64,000 nt of DNA from Ustilago trichophora (GCA_900323505.1 OOIN01000003.1:1674001-1738000), one strand, 5' to 3'; counted from the stretch's first letter, positions 20,091-30,124 are shown. Numbers and translations are program-made. The notes: generated by a model not told the origin, from the letters alone.

Positions 20091-20633
20091 TCATCGGCTC
20101 TTCCCATCCTTCGCTTTTTTCTTGGCCAAATCCTCCAATGCATCATGGCGCATCAGCAACCCGGTGTACACTCCAACCGTTCCCAACCCGACAACGAGCA
20201 CTAGAGAAGGGATGGCGATTGCCCATTGTCTATCTGGGATCCATGTGTGGATGAAAGAATCGGTTGGCAGGAATGGCTACCAACGAAATCGCAGATCCAG
20301 GAACATGAAGAGGTGGTGGTGGGCGAGGTTGGTGCAGAGAAAGAAGTTGATGTGAGTGGGTTGCGGAGTGCAATGGATGAAAAAGAGAGATGAGAAGGCG
20401 AAGAGAGGCCAAGAAACTTACGAGGACAATCGCCCACAGCGTATATACAGAGAACAAAGCTAGTGCTGTGATGAGGATCAAGGCCCCAACTAGGCGGTTT
20501 GGGGTGCCCTGCTAGGATCAACGCCAATGCAAGATACAGTGTCAGCGCCTCACTGCAAGAAACTCAAGTCACGAATCAGGCAAAGAAGAATTGGACGCAC
20601 TTGAACTTGAAGCTGCTCGACAGGCCGTGACAT
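20091..20633 (-). CDS. DPM2: Dolichol-phosphate mannosyltransferase subunit 2 (three exons)
   Basis: A 101-residue ER membrane protein assembled from three short exons: 20601-20633 (MSRPVEQLQVQ), 20422-20508 and 20091-20276. The introns are 20509-20600 (GTGCGT...AGCAG) and 20277-20421 (GTAAGT...GGTAG), both phase 0. The joined protein has TM1 RLVGALILITALALFSVYTLW, then AIVLPFLPTDSFIHTWIPD, then TM2 AIAIPSLVLVVGLGTVGVY and a basic tail (LAKKKAKDGKSR). This matches the DPM2 layout: two TM helices, a central LPF motif and a Lys-rich C-terminus. DPM2 stabilises the Dpm1 catalytic subunit in the ER and supports N-glycan, GPI-anchor and O-mannose synthesis; it also contributes to GPI-GlcNAc transferase in mammals. 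The gene is head-to-head with an unknown membrane protein at 328 nt. Confidence 0.88.
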
Positions 20634-20961
20634 CTTACCACCTCGATTTGAAGTGCTATGGCGACATGTTGTGGTGTAAGATGGAGGTGGAGAGGAGGCG
20701 GGTCGGTCGAATGAAGAAGCCAATGATGGATAAGAAGCAAGGCGTTTGGGGAAGAAAAGGAGTGTTGGACCCTGGATCTGCACGACTGTGAGCTCGGAAT
20801 TCGGACTTTCACAAGAAAGCTTGGGCCAGCTGCAAGAAGAACCCTTCCCGCTACGGTATCCTTTTACCCTTCCCATCTTGACATCCCCTCCAAGCCTAGC
20901 ATCTGAGATCACCGCTGAGCCATCGGCAGCTCGATCAGGATTTATCCGAGAAATAGGCGTC
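20634..20961. promoter_or_regulatory. Short bidirectional promoter region
   Basis: This 328-nt gap lies between the divergent starts of DPM2 and the membrane protein at 20962. No upstream ATG is in frame with either gene. No distinct element was recognised. Confidence 0.45.
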
Positions 20962-22437
20962 ATGCCACCACTGCCCTTGAACGGCACCTCTTATCCGCCC
21001 ACATCGTCTGGCTATCAACCACTCAACCTCCACGCCGATGACGATGAAGATCTCGAAAGCTCAGCTTATCCCACTCGCTCCTCCTCCCGTCGTGTAAAGG
21101 TACGGACGTTCACCCACTCTCCATATCGGAGTCAGGCGAACAACCCAACAGATCTCCTCCAGTGCTTTCTCTCCGATACACGGCCCCAAGAACCGCACAC
21201 CAAGGAACTCTCTCTGCGAATCCGCGTCATCCATCCTTCCACCCCTGTTGCGAAAACAATCGATATACCGCTGCTGAAAGTTTCATCGGTGGACGGGCTG
21301 CCCTATGCCCTAGCTGATGATGTGCCAGCTCTCCGTGGTCTACCAAGCGGCGGTTCGCAAGGGTGGAAACAGAACCTTGTGGGCCTTGTCAGCCAGCTTA
21401 AAGGCGCCTCGTCCACCTCCTACAATCCAAAGCAAGGTGAAAGATTGCAAGTGTGGAACTCGGCCCAGAAGAAACCTCTCTACGCCACCTCGGAAGAGAT
21501 CTCTCGCTCCCAGTCACGCGATGCATCCGGCACGCATCCTCCATGGGCTCCCGTGACTGACGACTTCCTTCCCCCTCCCAACCAGCCCGCAACCACCGCT
21601 GAGAATACGAACGGAGAAAGAGATGCGGACAAGCTCCTGACCGGGGGGTCAATGGGAGATTTTGATCTGGGCACCGTATTCCAGCGTCCCGCGAAGCGTC
21701 AAACTTCACGTTTGGTTTCCGTCGGTCTCCAAGAAGCCTTCGAGCGATTTGCAGACGACAGGCACTTTTCCAAGCATCTTGTTTGCAAGGAAGCCGTGTG
21801 GGGGTGGGATCTGCACAAGTTCCGAAGACAGCTGCAAAGCGTTGCTGTCGAGGCCCTGTCTGGGACCACCGGTGGAGGGAAAGGAAAGGCTAGACAGGAG
21901 GAAGATGTAGAGGGAGAAGAGATGCGAGTGGAGCTCGAGGTGATGGGGTTGGATCAAGGGTTGGTATATCATGTTGTTTGGGCGCCAATACCTTGGCTCA
22001 GCAGAGATGCGACGGTGATGTTCTGCTCGAGAGCGTCTTTGGTCGCGATAGTGCTTGTCAGCTCACTTTTTATCACATCGGTTCTGCTCGGCTTTGTGGG
22101 AAACACGTTGGTCATCATAGCCACAGCATTCACGATAGCAGGGTGGGGTGGGCTCATGTATCTCCTCAGAACACAAGGCGATTGTGTATACGATACGATT
22201 GGAACGGCGTGGAATCTGACCCCGCGCTGGGTGAAGCTTTCTCACACAGACCCGAGCTGGAACCGGGAGCGGGTGTTGGCGAGTCTCAAGCCAACCCCAA
22301 TTCGAGATAATGACGAGGTCAAGGTGGAGAAGAGGGGTGAGGAGGGCTGGTTCCTCCGTCGCGGTCTTGATCAGGAAGAATGGCTGCAAACGCATCGCTC
22401 ACAACTTTCACACTTGCTCCGAGGATCACAATCGTAA
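20962..22437 (+). CDS. Unknown membrane protein with C-terminal double TM
   Basis: Predicted 491-residue protein of unknown family. The ATG at 20962 is the first in frame; the open frame extends upstream only from TTG. The N-terminal 350 residues are cytosolic-type, with a Pro/Ser-rich start, an acidic patch (HADDDEDLESS), a beta-like stretch (KELSLRIRVIHPSTPVAKTIDIPLL) and a region with GLQEAFERFADDRHF and GWDLHKFRRQLQSVAVEAL. Two closely spaced hydrophobic helices follow at about 351-402 (SLVAIVLVSSLFITSVLLGF and LVIIATAFTIAGWGGLMYLL). The tail contains SWNRERVLASLKPTP. A hairpin membrane anchor near the C-terminus would leave most of the chain in the cytosol. The first third resembles a ubiquitin-like or C2-like beta domain only weakly. 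I assign no function. Confidence 0.8.
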   Translation: MPPLPLNGTSYPPTSSGYQPLNLHADDDEDLESSAYPTRSSSRRVKVRTFTHSPYRSQANNPTDLLQCFLSDTRPQEPHTKELSLRIRVIHPSTPVAKTIDIPLLKVSSVDGLPYALADDVPALRGLPSGGSQGWKQNLVGLVSQLKGASSTSYNPKQGERLQVWNSAQKKPLYATSEEISRSQSRDASGTHPPWAPVTDDFLPPPNQPATTAENTNGERDADKLLTGGSMGDFDLGTVFQRPAKRQTSRLVSVGLQEAFERFADDRHFSKHLVCKEAVWGWDLHKFRRQLQSVAVEALSGTTGGGKGKARQEEDVEGEEMRVELEVMGLDQGLVYHVVWAPIPWLSRDATVMFCSRASLVAIVLVSSLFITSVLLGFVGNTLVIIATAFTIAGWGGLMYLLRTQGDCVYDTIGTAWNLTPRWVKLSHTDPSWNRERVLASLKPTPIRDNDEVKVEKRGEEGWFLRRGLDQEEWLQTHRSQLSHLLRGSQS

Positions 22438-22521
22438 TGATGACAAGGGAACGCTTTGCTGTACCATTCCAACAGACATTTTCATTCAATGCTTCGTGTA
22501 CGGGTGAGAGCGACATGAGGA

Positions 22522-23682
22522 TCAATCGGCGTCATCTCCCAATCTCCCACCTCTGCTTAGACCATTCCAAGCAGTCTTGCGCAACTTTTCCTGCTCGCCA
22601 AGATTCCTCTTCTCCCCCATCCCATCTTCGTCTTCGTGCGCGTCGGGATCGGCCCAATCCACATATGGACTAATGACGCTGTCCTCTGGGTGGGCTTTGC
22701 TCCTGGCACTTGGTGCCATCTGGGTCATCTCGTCGAGTATCCGTGCTAGGCTGGGATTGACTTGGGTGGTCCTGTCTTCGTTGAGTGTAGATTGGGGATA
22801 GGTTGCTCTCGATCCTGATATCGATGGGGACTCTTGCGCATTCGAGGCAACAGGGCGTGGTGCCGGGGTACCGAATCTTTTGGGCGGCCAGAGAATGTAC
22901 TCGATCCTAGAGGTGATAAGGCCTAGTGGCACAGGGCCAAACTCTCGACTGTCTCTTGACTTGTTACGCAGCGAAGCGGCAGAGGTTTGCGGAGAGTTGG
23001 CTATGCGTGCCAAAGAGCCAGGTACGATGGATACCGCTGCATCGCCTTCTATCCAAACATGGCCGGGTGGGATTTTGTGCCTTGTCCAACAACCCCCGGT
23101 CAACCCACTGCCACCCTTGGACGGATGAGAGCCTGGCACCCACACTCTCACTGTATCCCCAGGCAGCGCAATGATCCGCTTTGTCAAGAGCATCCTAGGA
23201 TCCAAGGGAGAGATGAGCGTGACGATGTCGCCAGCCTTCAACTCTTCATACTTGACTTTTATATTACGGTTGAGCAGAACCACGTCTGAAGGTGCATTTG
23301 CGGCCGATGCAACAGAGTAAGGCCCGTTGAAGGTGGGTGACATTGATCCACCGGTGACGTTGCCCAAGCTGTAGAGATGGGAGGTGATGAATGCGGCAAC
23401 GGGGATCCAGCCGAGGGCAAAGAGGGTGCGGCTCAGCGTGCTGCGTCGCTGATTCCGTCTTGGAGGCGAAGGTTGTGGAAAGTTGGGGTCTGCTGAGAAG
23501 CCGGGATACTTGGACGAAGATGACGATGAAGATGAAGAGGTGGCGCTGTCGCTGTTGAGTGAGTCGGTCGAAGTGGACGACCTTGACGTGGAGCTAGACA
23601 GCAGTCGACGAGTCAAGCTGCCCTTCGCCGGCGCTGCGACCAGCGTGGAAACGCCACAGCGTACCCCTGAGACCGGCCTCAT
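22522..23682 (-). CDS. Mitochondrial inner membrane protease subunit 2-like signal peptidase
   Basis: Predicted 386-residue S26A serine protease that cleaves sorting signals of proteins delivered to the intermembrane space. A Ser-rich, Arg-containing N-terminus of about 80 residues (RRLLSSSTSRSSTS) looks like a mitochondrial presequence. A hydrophobic segment (LFALGWIPVAAFITSHLYSL) precedes the catalytic motif GGSMSPTF, with Ser113 as nucleophile. The general base is Lys168 in LLTKRIIALPGDTV. The later box HVWIEGDAA and a typical PLGLITSRIEYILWPP end the catalytic domain. Compared with yeast Imp2 (about 180 residues) there is an added segment between WIEGD and PLGLI (SLRNKSRDSREF) and a C-terminal extension of about 110 residues rich in Ser and Asp. 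The gene converges tightly with the preceding plus-strand gene (84 nt between stops). Confidence 0.9.
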   Translation of the reverse strand: MRPVSGVRCGVSTLVAAPAKGSLTRRLLSSSTSRSSTSTDSLNSDSATSSSSSSSSSKYPGFSADPNFPQPSPPRRNQRRSTLSRTLFALGWIPVAAFITSHLYSLGNVTGGSMSPTFNGPYSVASAANAPSDVVLLNRNIKVKYEELKAGDIVTLISPLDPRMLLTKRIIALPGDTVRVWVPGSHPSKGGSGLTGGCWTRHKIPPGHVWIEGDAAVSIVPGSLARIANSPQTSAASLRNKSRDSREFGPVPLGLITSRIEYILWPPKRFGTPAPRPVASNAQESPSISGSRATYPQSTLNEDRTTQVNPSLARILDEMTQMAPSARSKAHPEDSVISPYVDWADPDAHEDEDGMGEKRNLGEQEKLRKTAWNGLSRGGRLGDDAD

Positions 23683-24050
23683 GCTTGCCTCCGTCGTTGA
23701 TGGTGAGTGTTAGTGGGGATCAACGAGGAGCAAAAGAAGGTCGAGTGTAACGTAACCGAGCGAGTCGGCCAAAATCACCGAGAAAATGTGGAGTCCGCGT
23801 TCCGAGCCAATTTCCTTTGGTTCTTCGCGTTGCGCCGCTGCATCATCTACCAACTTTGTCAGAAGGACAAACAATCACTGATTGCTCTCGAAAGGACAAG
23901 TAGAAGGTATGATTGTATCATTGGCAGTACAGCCTCAACCCCTCAGATTGTCGGGGGTCGGCGTGTATGCAAACGCTAAAAATACATGTGGTGGGTGATT
24001 ATAAAACAAAGAGATATGTAAGACGTTCTGGCAATCTGATCTTCCGACGT
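23683..24050. other. Intergenic region upstream of the IMP2-like gene
   Basis: The 368-nt gap holds the promoter of the IMP2-like gene and the 3' flank of the bZIP gene. Nothing further is seen. Confidence 0.4.
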
Positions 24051-26225
24051 TCATGTGAGCTCCTTCAACTTGGTCTGCGTGTACTCCCGGAACCTGTGAT
24101 GCTCCCTCCAAACTTCTTCCATCGTGACCTCTGGCTCGCCCCTGCTCACCCGATGTCTGTTGGCATTTGCCAAAAGAGTGGCATCGGCTAGCTGCGGATA
24201 CCTGATGAAGAAGGGCAGCGTCAGGACCCAGTTATGCTCCAAATTGATATCTCCACTTGAGGGCGAGAAGAAACGGATGGAATCGATGATGACGCTGTGC
24301 AGTTCCAACTCGGGCATCTGAATCAGTTTGTCGCGGATGGCTGCCCAGGGGATCGAGTCTAGCGCATGATCGTGCGGTGTCGCCAGCTGCAGTGGTGTAG
24401 GCTTCAGGATGGGCGGGAGGTTATAGTCTGGGTTGATGTAGCGGTTGTACATGTGGTAAGAGAGTTGGAGGAAGCTCTGTGCTTTGTTCTCTGTGTCGTA
24501 CGTCGCCTTGCTATCCGCCGAAGAGCCTTCTGCGCTGCCCAAGTCGCCCTCGTCCCATCCGTTGGGCAGCTTCGTGCAGGCCAACTTGGTATGCGGATTG
24601 GTGGCTTCGTCTCTCTCGAGATATCTCATATCATCGTCGTCTAGCTGGTAGTCGTTGGGAAGGTTGAGGTAGCAAGACGCGCCGCGTTTGGCCCATATGC
24701 GATTTACGCGAGCGAGAATGCGCGCATAACGACGGCGAAGCGCGCGCATCTGCTCCGGTGAAGCTCGGACACTGCTAGGTTTCAAAAGTGCTTCGACGCC
24801 ACCTGTTGCTCTCGAGCCTGGCGTAGTTGGATAGGTCGGGGCGGCTGCGGCCGCACTCGAAAAGTTGGGTGCCGAGGACCCGAAGCTGAGAAAGTTAAAA
24901 TTGGCGTTAGCGGTGGGATCGTTGATGCTACCAGCGCTGGAGCTAGGGATAAGATTGTTCAAAGAGGCTGCCTCCTGCGGCGAAAAGAGGCTTCCGCCGT
25001 TGGGGAACATGGATGCGAGGCTGGATAGATCTGGGTTGCCGCCTCCGAGCAACGTTTGAGCAAACATGGAATCGACATCGTTGCTGCGATTGCCTGGGGT
25101 GAGTCCAGACGGTGGCATCTGCCAAAACTGGCTCGGGAGTGCGTAGGGCATCTGTTGCTGTTGTTGCTGTTGTTGCTGTTGTGGCTGCTGCTGCTGCTGC
25201 TGCTGTTGTTGTTGCCAAGCCTGGTTCATGTCGTTGTTGGCCACGTTTTGAGGGGAGCTAGTGAAGGTTTGACCAGCGCCTATGAAGTCAGGACCAGCGG
25301 AAGGACTGCTTTGATTTGAGGAAGCGGTAGCGGTATTTGGTCCAGCTCCAGTGGAAGAAGGTGTCTCATCGGTCTTGCGTTTGCGCTTGGGGTCTTTGCT
25401 AGCCGCATCATCCATGGTCCTCTTCTTCTTATCACCTGCAGTTGCATCTGCCGATGCATCCGCCGATGCCTTGTTGTTATTCATGTCGCGAAAGTAGTTG
25501 GCAAGTTTGCTCTCCGGCAAGCCCTCAGGAGGGATGTTACTCTCCTTGCGAATCTGCTTGAGCGCTTCGCACTCGCCCGCACCTGGCCAGTTGGCCCAAG
25601 CTTCGGACATGACTTTTTCGCTGGATGAGTTCATGGTTGCTTCCAGCATCTCTCTTGTCATGCCAGCTTCGACGAGACATCCGCCGATACTGCGTTTGCC
25701 GATGAAATGAGCCAGACTGCCGACGATGCCACGCAAATTGTTGTTTTCAGCCAGCAAGTGGCGCAATGCAAATCGAAGACGGTTGACCTGGGTATCGTGA
25801 TCGGAGGAGAGAAGCTCAACTCTTGCTTCGAGCGCACGGATGTATTGCTGCTTGCGCTGTCGGAACTCGCGCTGGGCGGCTCTATTCTGCTCCTTCCTGT
25901 GTTGGGCCGCCTTGGCATCTTTGCCCTTGGCGGCAGCGGCATTCTTTTTGGCCTTTGCGCCCTTGCCGTTGGGCTTCTTGCCGGTGACGTTGGCGGGCGA
26001 TCCACCATCTGCATCGTCATCTTCGTCGAAATCGTCTTCGTCGTCGGTATTAAAGTTGGCCGAATTCATGCTCTGCGAAAGACCGGATGCTGGCATGGTG
26101 AAGTCCAAACGAGGTTGCGGGCCGAGCGACATGGCGGTCTGGAAACCGCTGGAGATGGCGCTAGGGGAAGCATCGGTCCACCTGTCCATGGGCGAGCCGG
26201 TTGGGCCGCGATGAGCAGGAGGCAT
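24051..26225 (-). CDS. Pap1/Yap-type bZIP transcription factor with DUF3425-like C-terminus
   Basis: Predicted 724-residue nuclear DNA-binding protein. The bZIP region is at about 106-168: the basic segment reads NRAAQREFRQRKQQYIRALE, the NxxAQxxFR pattern of fungal AP-1-like factors, followed by a leucine-zipper helix (LSSDHDTQVNRLRFALRHLL). Upstream are an acidic stretch (DDEDDFDEDDDADGG) and a Lys-rich nuclear localisation region (about 83-102). A polyglutamine region lies around 345-372. The C-terminal 130 residues (PHDHALDSIPWAAIRDKLI... and LPFFIRYPQLADATLLANAN) match the DUF3425-type domain found at the end of many fungal bZIP proteins. I see no Cys-rich redox domain of the Yap1 kind, so an oxidative-stress role is not supported by sequence. 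The ATG at 26225 is the first in frame. Confidence 0.9.
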   Translation of the reverse strand: MPPAHRGPTGSPMDRWTDASPSAISSGFQTAMSLGPQPRLDFTMPASGLSQSMNSANFNTDDEDDFDEDDDADGGSPANVTGKKPNGKGAKAKKNAAAAKGKDAKAAQHRKEQNRAAQREFRQRKQQYIRALEARVELLSSDHDTQVNRLRFALRHLLAENNNLRGIVGSLAHFIGKRSIGGCLVEAGMTREMLEATMNSSSEKVMSEAWANWPGAGECEALKQIRKESNIPPEGLPESKLANYFRDMNNNKASADASADATAGDKKKRTMDDAASKDPKRKRKTDETPSSTGAGPNTATASSNQSSPSAGPDFIGAGQTFTSSPQNVANNDMNQAWQQQQQQQQQQPQQQQQQQQQQMPYALPSQFWQMPPSGLTPGNRSNDVDSMFAQTLLGGGNPDLSSLASMFPNGGSLFSPQEAASLNNLIPSSSAGSINDPTANANFNFLSFGSSAPNFSSAAAAAPTYPTTPGSRATGGVEALLKPSSVRASPEQMRALRRRYARILARVNRIWAKRGASCYLNLPNDYQLDDDDMRYLERDEATNPHTKLACTKLPNGWDEGDLGSAEGSSADSKATYDTENKAQSFLQLSYHMYNRYINPDYNLPPILKPTPLQLATPHDHALDSIPWAAIRDKLIQMPELELHSVIIDSIRFFSPSSGDINLEHNWVLTLPFFIRYPQLADATLLANANRHRVSRGEPEVTMEEVWREHHRFREYTQTKLKELT
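25150..25215 (-). repeat. Polyglutamine-coding CAG/CAA repeat
   Basis: The minus strand carries about 20 mixed CAA/CAG codons within the bZIP gene, broken by one CCA. Such tracts vary in length between strains. Confidence 0.9.
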
Positions 26226-27667
26226 ATTTGCTCACGGTGCAAAAAAAACGCCAACTTGAGCCAAGCAAGCTGAGAAGCCAAGTGCAGTGTGGGAAATAGG
26301 TGGTGACAAGAAGCGTTGTGTGAAAGGTGCTTGTAAGCTCGAGGATACGAGCTGTAGCCCCTGGGTTGTGCCTTTTTTATGGCTGCGTGTGGCAATGGCA
26401 GCTGTAAAGGTGGGTGTGATGTAGAAACTGGATGTAAAGAAGAGATCAAGGGCCTAAAGAAAGGATCAGACCCTTAGCTTTGTGTGGCCGATGCGAAATC
26501 CATTGTTGGCACGCAGCTGCAGCTTTGGTGGGACACAGGTGTGGCTGGACACTCGAGAAAAACGCCGGTTGCACACAACTACAGTAACCTATTGGCCTGA
26601 AGCTCCAAAAATATGGATTTCAATTTTGGGAATTGGGAATTTGCACTAAAAGAATTGACCTTTTTCCTCTTTCTTTTCGTTTCTCATGCTGCGTCTCGCA
26701 ACCGTCGGCTCACGGATCAAACTTAGATCCGATATCCGAATGCCAAGCAGATACATTGAATAGGGTGTTACTTCCGGTATTCGTGTTAGCACGACGGCTC
26801 GTGGCTCCGCTCGACAACCGATACATCTTTATATATTTCATACAGCATGGCACCGAGATGGGATAAGCGAAAGAGATGGAGCCAGTCTCGTCGTCGGCAG
26901 TCGACCACCGAGCGTCAAGGTTCAGCTAGTATCCGCACGCTGGATGTATCTCGTGCGACCACGCACAGGGAAGGGAGAGCCCAGCGTCATTGAATCACGC
27001 GGTATGAAGAATGATTTGCCGTGATTCGCGGGCGAATTGAGAGCCTGTTGTTGTCAAGTGGACATCAAACGTATGCCCACCCAATCAGGGTCACCGGAAG
27101 CCAGCAGCAGCAACAGCATCGAGCGCAAATTTTATAGCGCTAATGTTAGACCATAGTCAAAAACATTTTGGCATAGATCGCCAAATTGACCGACTCGTAC
27201 GTCACTGTTTTTTTCCAAGGAGTGAAAAAGGGCTGAGCTCAATACAGTATCTGTATATCAGAGGGCTACATAGGCTGCACAGGCTGCACAGGCTGCACAG
27301 GCTGCACAGGCCAGCTTGTAGGGGAAAGCAGCACAATGATTGTGCCCCGCGTCTTTCGATTTGGACCCCGACACGCTCGATTCTGATGCGATGCGATGCG
27401 ATTGGACGCACACAGAAGCGTCCTTCTCCACACCCAACCCTTTCTCAAGTCCCAAGTCGGCTCGCTTCGCCTGCTGCTTGCTCCCTGCCACGTTTTGGGC
27501 ACATCTCTCTCAGTGTCTCGTTCGTGCTCACCGTTATCATCCCAATCGTCAGTCGCCGGCCGCACTTTCCGTCCTCGAGTTTCCACTCCACTTTTCTATC
27601 TTCCACCACCACCCTACCAACGAAGAGTCTCCACCCGGCCAGCGTATCGGGTCGTCATCGCCATATC
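26226..27667. promoter_or_regulatory. Divergent intergenic region with nonamer tandem repeat
   Basis: The 1.44-kb region separates the bZIP and VHS-GAT genes. It contains the AGGCTGCAC tandem repeat near 27272 and AT-rich patches near 26600 and 27130. Overlapping open frames over the repeat are repeat-derived and not called as genes. Confidence 0.45.
27272..27311. repeat. 9-bp tandem repeat AGGCTGCAC, about 4.4 copies
   Basis: Four perfect copies of AGGCTGCAC are followed by a partial AGGC. The repeat lies about 360 nt before the VHS-GAT start codon. Confidence 0.95.
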
Positions 27668-29471
27668 ATGCTCAAGGTAGGCTAACCCCTCCAACAATGA
27701 TACATGTGTCCTTTGTCGAGCCTCTGTCAATAGGTTTACTGATCCAATCCATCGCCATTGTCTTTGCTGGCATTGAACGCTACAGGAGCTCACGGACCAA
27801 GCGCAGGGATACCTGGGCAACCGCAAGCCCTTTTCTGCCGTCACCGACTGGATCGATCGTCTCTGCACCCAACGTTATGCCGAAGAGGAGTACGATGGCA
27901 TCCCCGAGCTCGTCGAAGCCATCAACCTCCAATCCACCGGTCCCGCAGAGGCGAGCCGTGCGCTGCGCAAAAAGCTCAAATACTCCAACGTGCACGGACA
28001 AAAGCGTGCACTCATCATCCTCAAGGCTCTTGTCGAGAACTGCGGCCAGCGCTTCCAAACCACCTTTGCCAATGACCAGCTCGTAGACCGCATCAAGATC
28101 ATGTCGCAAGACCAGCTGGTGGATGCATCGGTGCGAAAGCTGCTCATGCGTGTCTTGCTCTCCTGGCATCAGCAGTTCAAAGATGATCCTTCCATGAAGA
28201 TGGTCGCTGGTCTCTACCATGCTTGTGGTGGAGGAAAGAAGTCGGAGGCTCAACGCAAGAACGAGGCCGCCGAGGCATACCGCAAGCTGCAGGAGAAGCA
28301 GCGCATCGAAGCACAGATCCGAAGTGACCGCAAAGCAGCCGAAGCGCTTCAAAAGGAAGAGGAGAAGAAGAGTAAGCTGCGCAAAAAGGGCACCAAGCGT
28401 CCTGCGTTCAACTTTGAGCAGGAGAAACCCGCCATCTTGCAGTCGCTCGCAATCTCACAGCAGGTCGCCACAGCGCTGGTCAACGCTCTGCAGCACGTCA
28501 ATCGCGAAAAGGAAAGTGTCACTCAAAACGCCCGTGTCCAGGACTACCTCGTCAAGACCAAAGTGGAGCGAAAGAAGATTATTCGATACGTGCAGCTGGT
28601 CAAGGACGAGGAGTTTCTCGGCTCGCTGATCTCGGCCAACGATCAGATTATCTTGGCGCTCGAGCTTTACGATCGTCTCTCCAAACCTGCTGAGCTGGAT
28701 TCAGACGACGAGGAGCCGCTCGCTGCCATCTCGGGTTCTGGACAGACTGCGCAGCAAAAAACGGCAGCAAGAATCGCGGCGGACGATGCCGAGATCGAGA
28801 TGGTGCGCAAGAGGATTGCCAACGCCCGCCTCAATGCACCTGATAGCGAGCTCGAGAAGCTACAGACGCGACAGAGGGTGCGTATCGAGCGTCACAACTC
28901 GCGCGTAGGCAGCATGCGCATCTTCGACATGAGCCCACAGCCCACCGGCGCTGGATCAAGTGGCGCCCGTGGAGCCGCAGCAGGTGGAGCTATGAGCGAC
29001 CTGATCGACCTCGACTTCCAGGAGGACCACGGAGGATACCTTCAGTCGCACCAGCAGAACGAACATGGTCGACGAGGCTTGATGGCCAGCGAGGCAGCAG
29101 CTGGCAGCAGCAGCAACCAGCATGGTGCTCTGTCCGACTACAGCGACTACGAATCCGAAGACTCGGCGGAGGAACACTCACGACAAGGTCAGGCACCTGG
29201 CCGCGCTCGTCAGCTGGCAGCCTCGGCTTCGCGACCCGAAGGCGGATCTTGGTCCAACTTGAATGACTCGGAGGAGGAAGAATGGTTGCGTACGACGCAG
29301 AATCACCGTCCCAGCATCGGCCCTGGATTCAGCTGGAACGAGGAGGATGATGCCGATGATGACCCTTTCGCTGACCCCTTTGCGGATGCTAACAATGCTG
29401 CAGCCTCAGGAAGCGGATGGGGCATCGAGCGACCGCAAAACCAACCCCGCAAAGAGTGGGGCGTTGTCTAG
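27668..29471 (+). CDS. VHS-GAT domain endocytic adaptor (Lsb5-like)
   Basis: Predicted 564-residue cytosolic adaptor. Exon 1 codes only MLK (27668-27676); the intron is 27677-27785 (GTAGGC...TACAG, phase 0) and exon 2 is 27786-29471. The VHS domain (about 10-140) carries EASRALRKKLKYSNVHGQKR and ALIILKALVENCGQRF, close to Lsb5/GGA proteins. A charged helical linker follows, then a GAT-type three-helix region (about 211-300, AILQSLAISQQVATALVNAL). The C-terminal half is acidic and Ala/Gly-rich and contains a clathrin-box motif LIDLD and tandem DPF motifs (DDPFADPFAD), known binding signals for clathrin and the AP-2 ear. This supports a role in cargo sorting between Golgi, endosome and plasma membrane, possibly through ubiquitin binding by GAT. 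No GAE or SH3 domain is present. Confidence 0.88.
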
Positions 29472-30124
29472 GCACAAAGCGCCTTTCTGCATGCATCCAT
29501 CTCGTCCCCGCTTCTTGCTTTGTTCAAGCCCTGTTGTTTCCACTTTCCTTTCCGTTTTCGCAATGCCATACTGCAAGTCTCACGCTCTATTCGTACATCG
29601 TCGGCGATTCATGATGAGGCAGGACAAGGGTCACAATGTCACAATCCTTGATGGGCATCAAAGGGCATCAACAGCATGCTTTCGGCACAAAACTTTGTGC
29701 GTGTGTTGAGCTTGTCTTCGGAACGCGACTTCCTCAGGGGGCATACACAGCTACATAAACTCTTAGCGACGCGCTGTGCTGCAGACCCGCATGAATGTGT
29801 GCCTTGAGCCAAAGTTGTGATTCTGAAGCCGAACTCGTGCTGTTGAAAGCGTAAAAAAAATCCAACGCCGAGTCTGAGAGGTGGAATTTGGCTCAGTTCC
29901 CATTTAGGCAAGTTTGGCGGTACTGCTGTAGGGCCTCAGCGTGTCTGAATCCAACACAACACACACAGACACACACGCACTTTTTAGCCGCTGAAATCTA
30001 ACTTTGACTCTGTACATACGTGGCATTGGATCGCAGCTCACCTTGTAACTAGTCGCATCAAGCTATTCTTTGCGGCCTCGAATCAGCACCAACTTGCCAC
30101 CAACAAAGTGGTGTATATCCCAGG
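29472..30124. promoter_or_regulatory. Intergenic region between VHS-GAT and coiled-coil genes
   Basis: The 653-nt gap between two plus-strand genes contains a CA-rich run (about 29957-29980) and an A8 tract near 29853. It holds the 3' flank of the first gene and the promoter of the second. No gene is seen. Confidence 0.4.

Noticed and set aside
27340..28086. 248-codon plus-strand frame before and over the VHS domain
   Set aside because: Out of frame with the VHS-GAT coding sequence, which has clear domain support from 27786 on.
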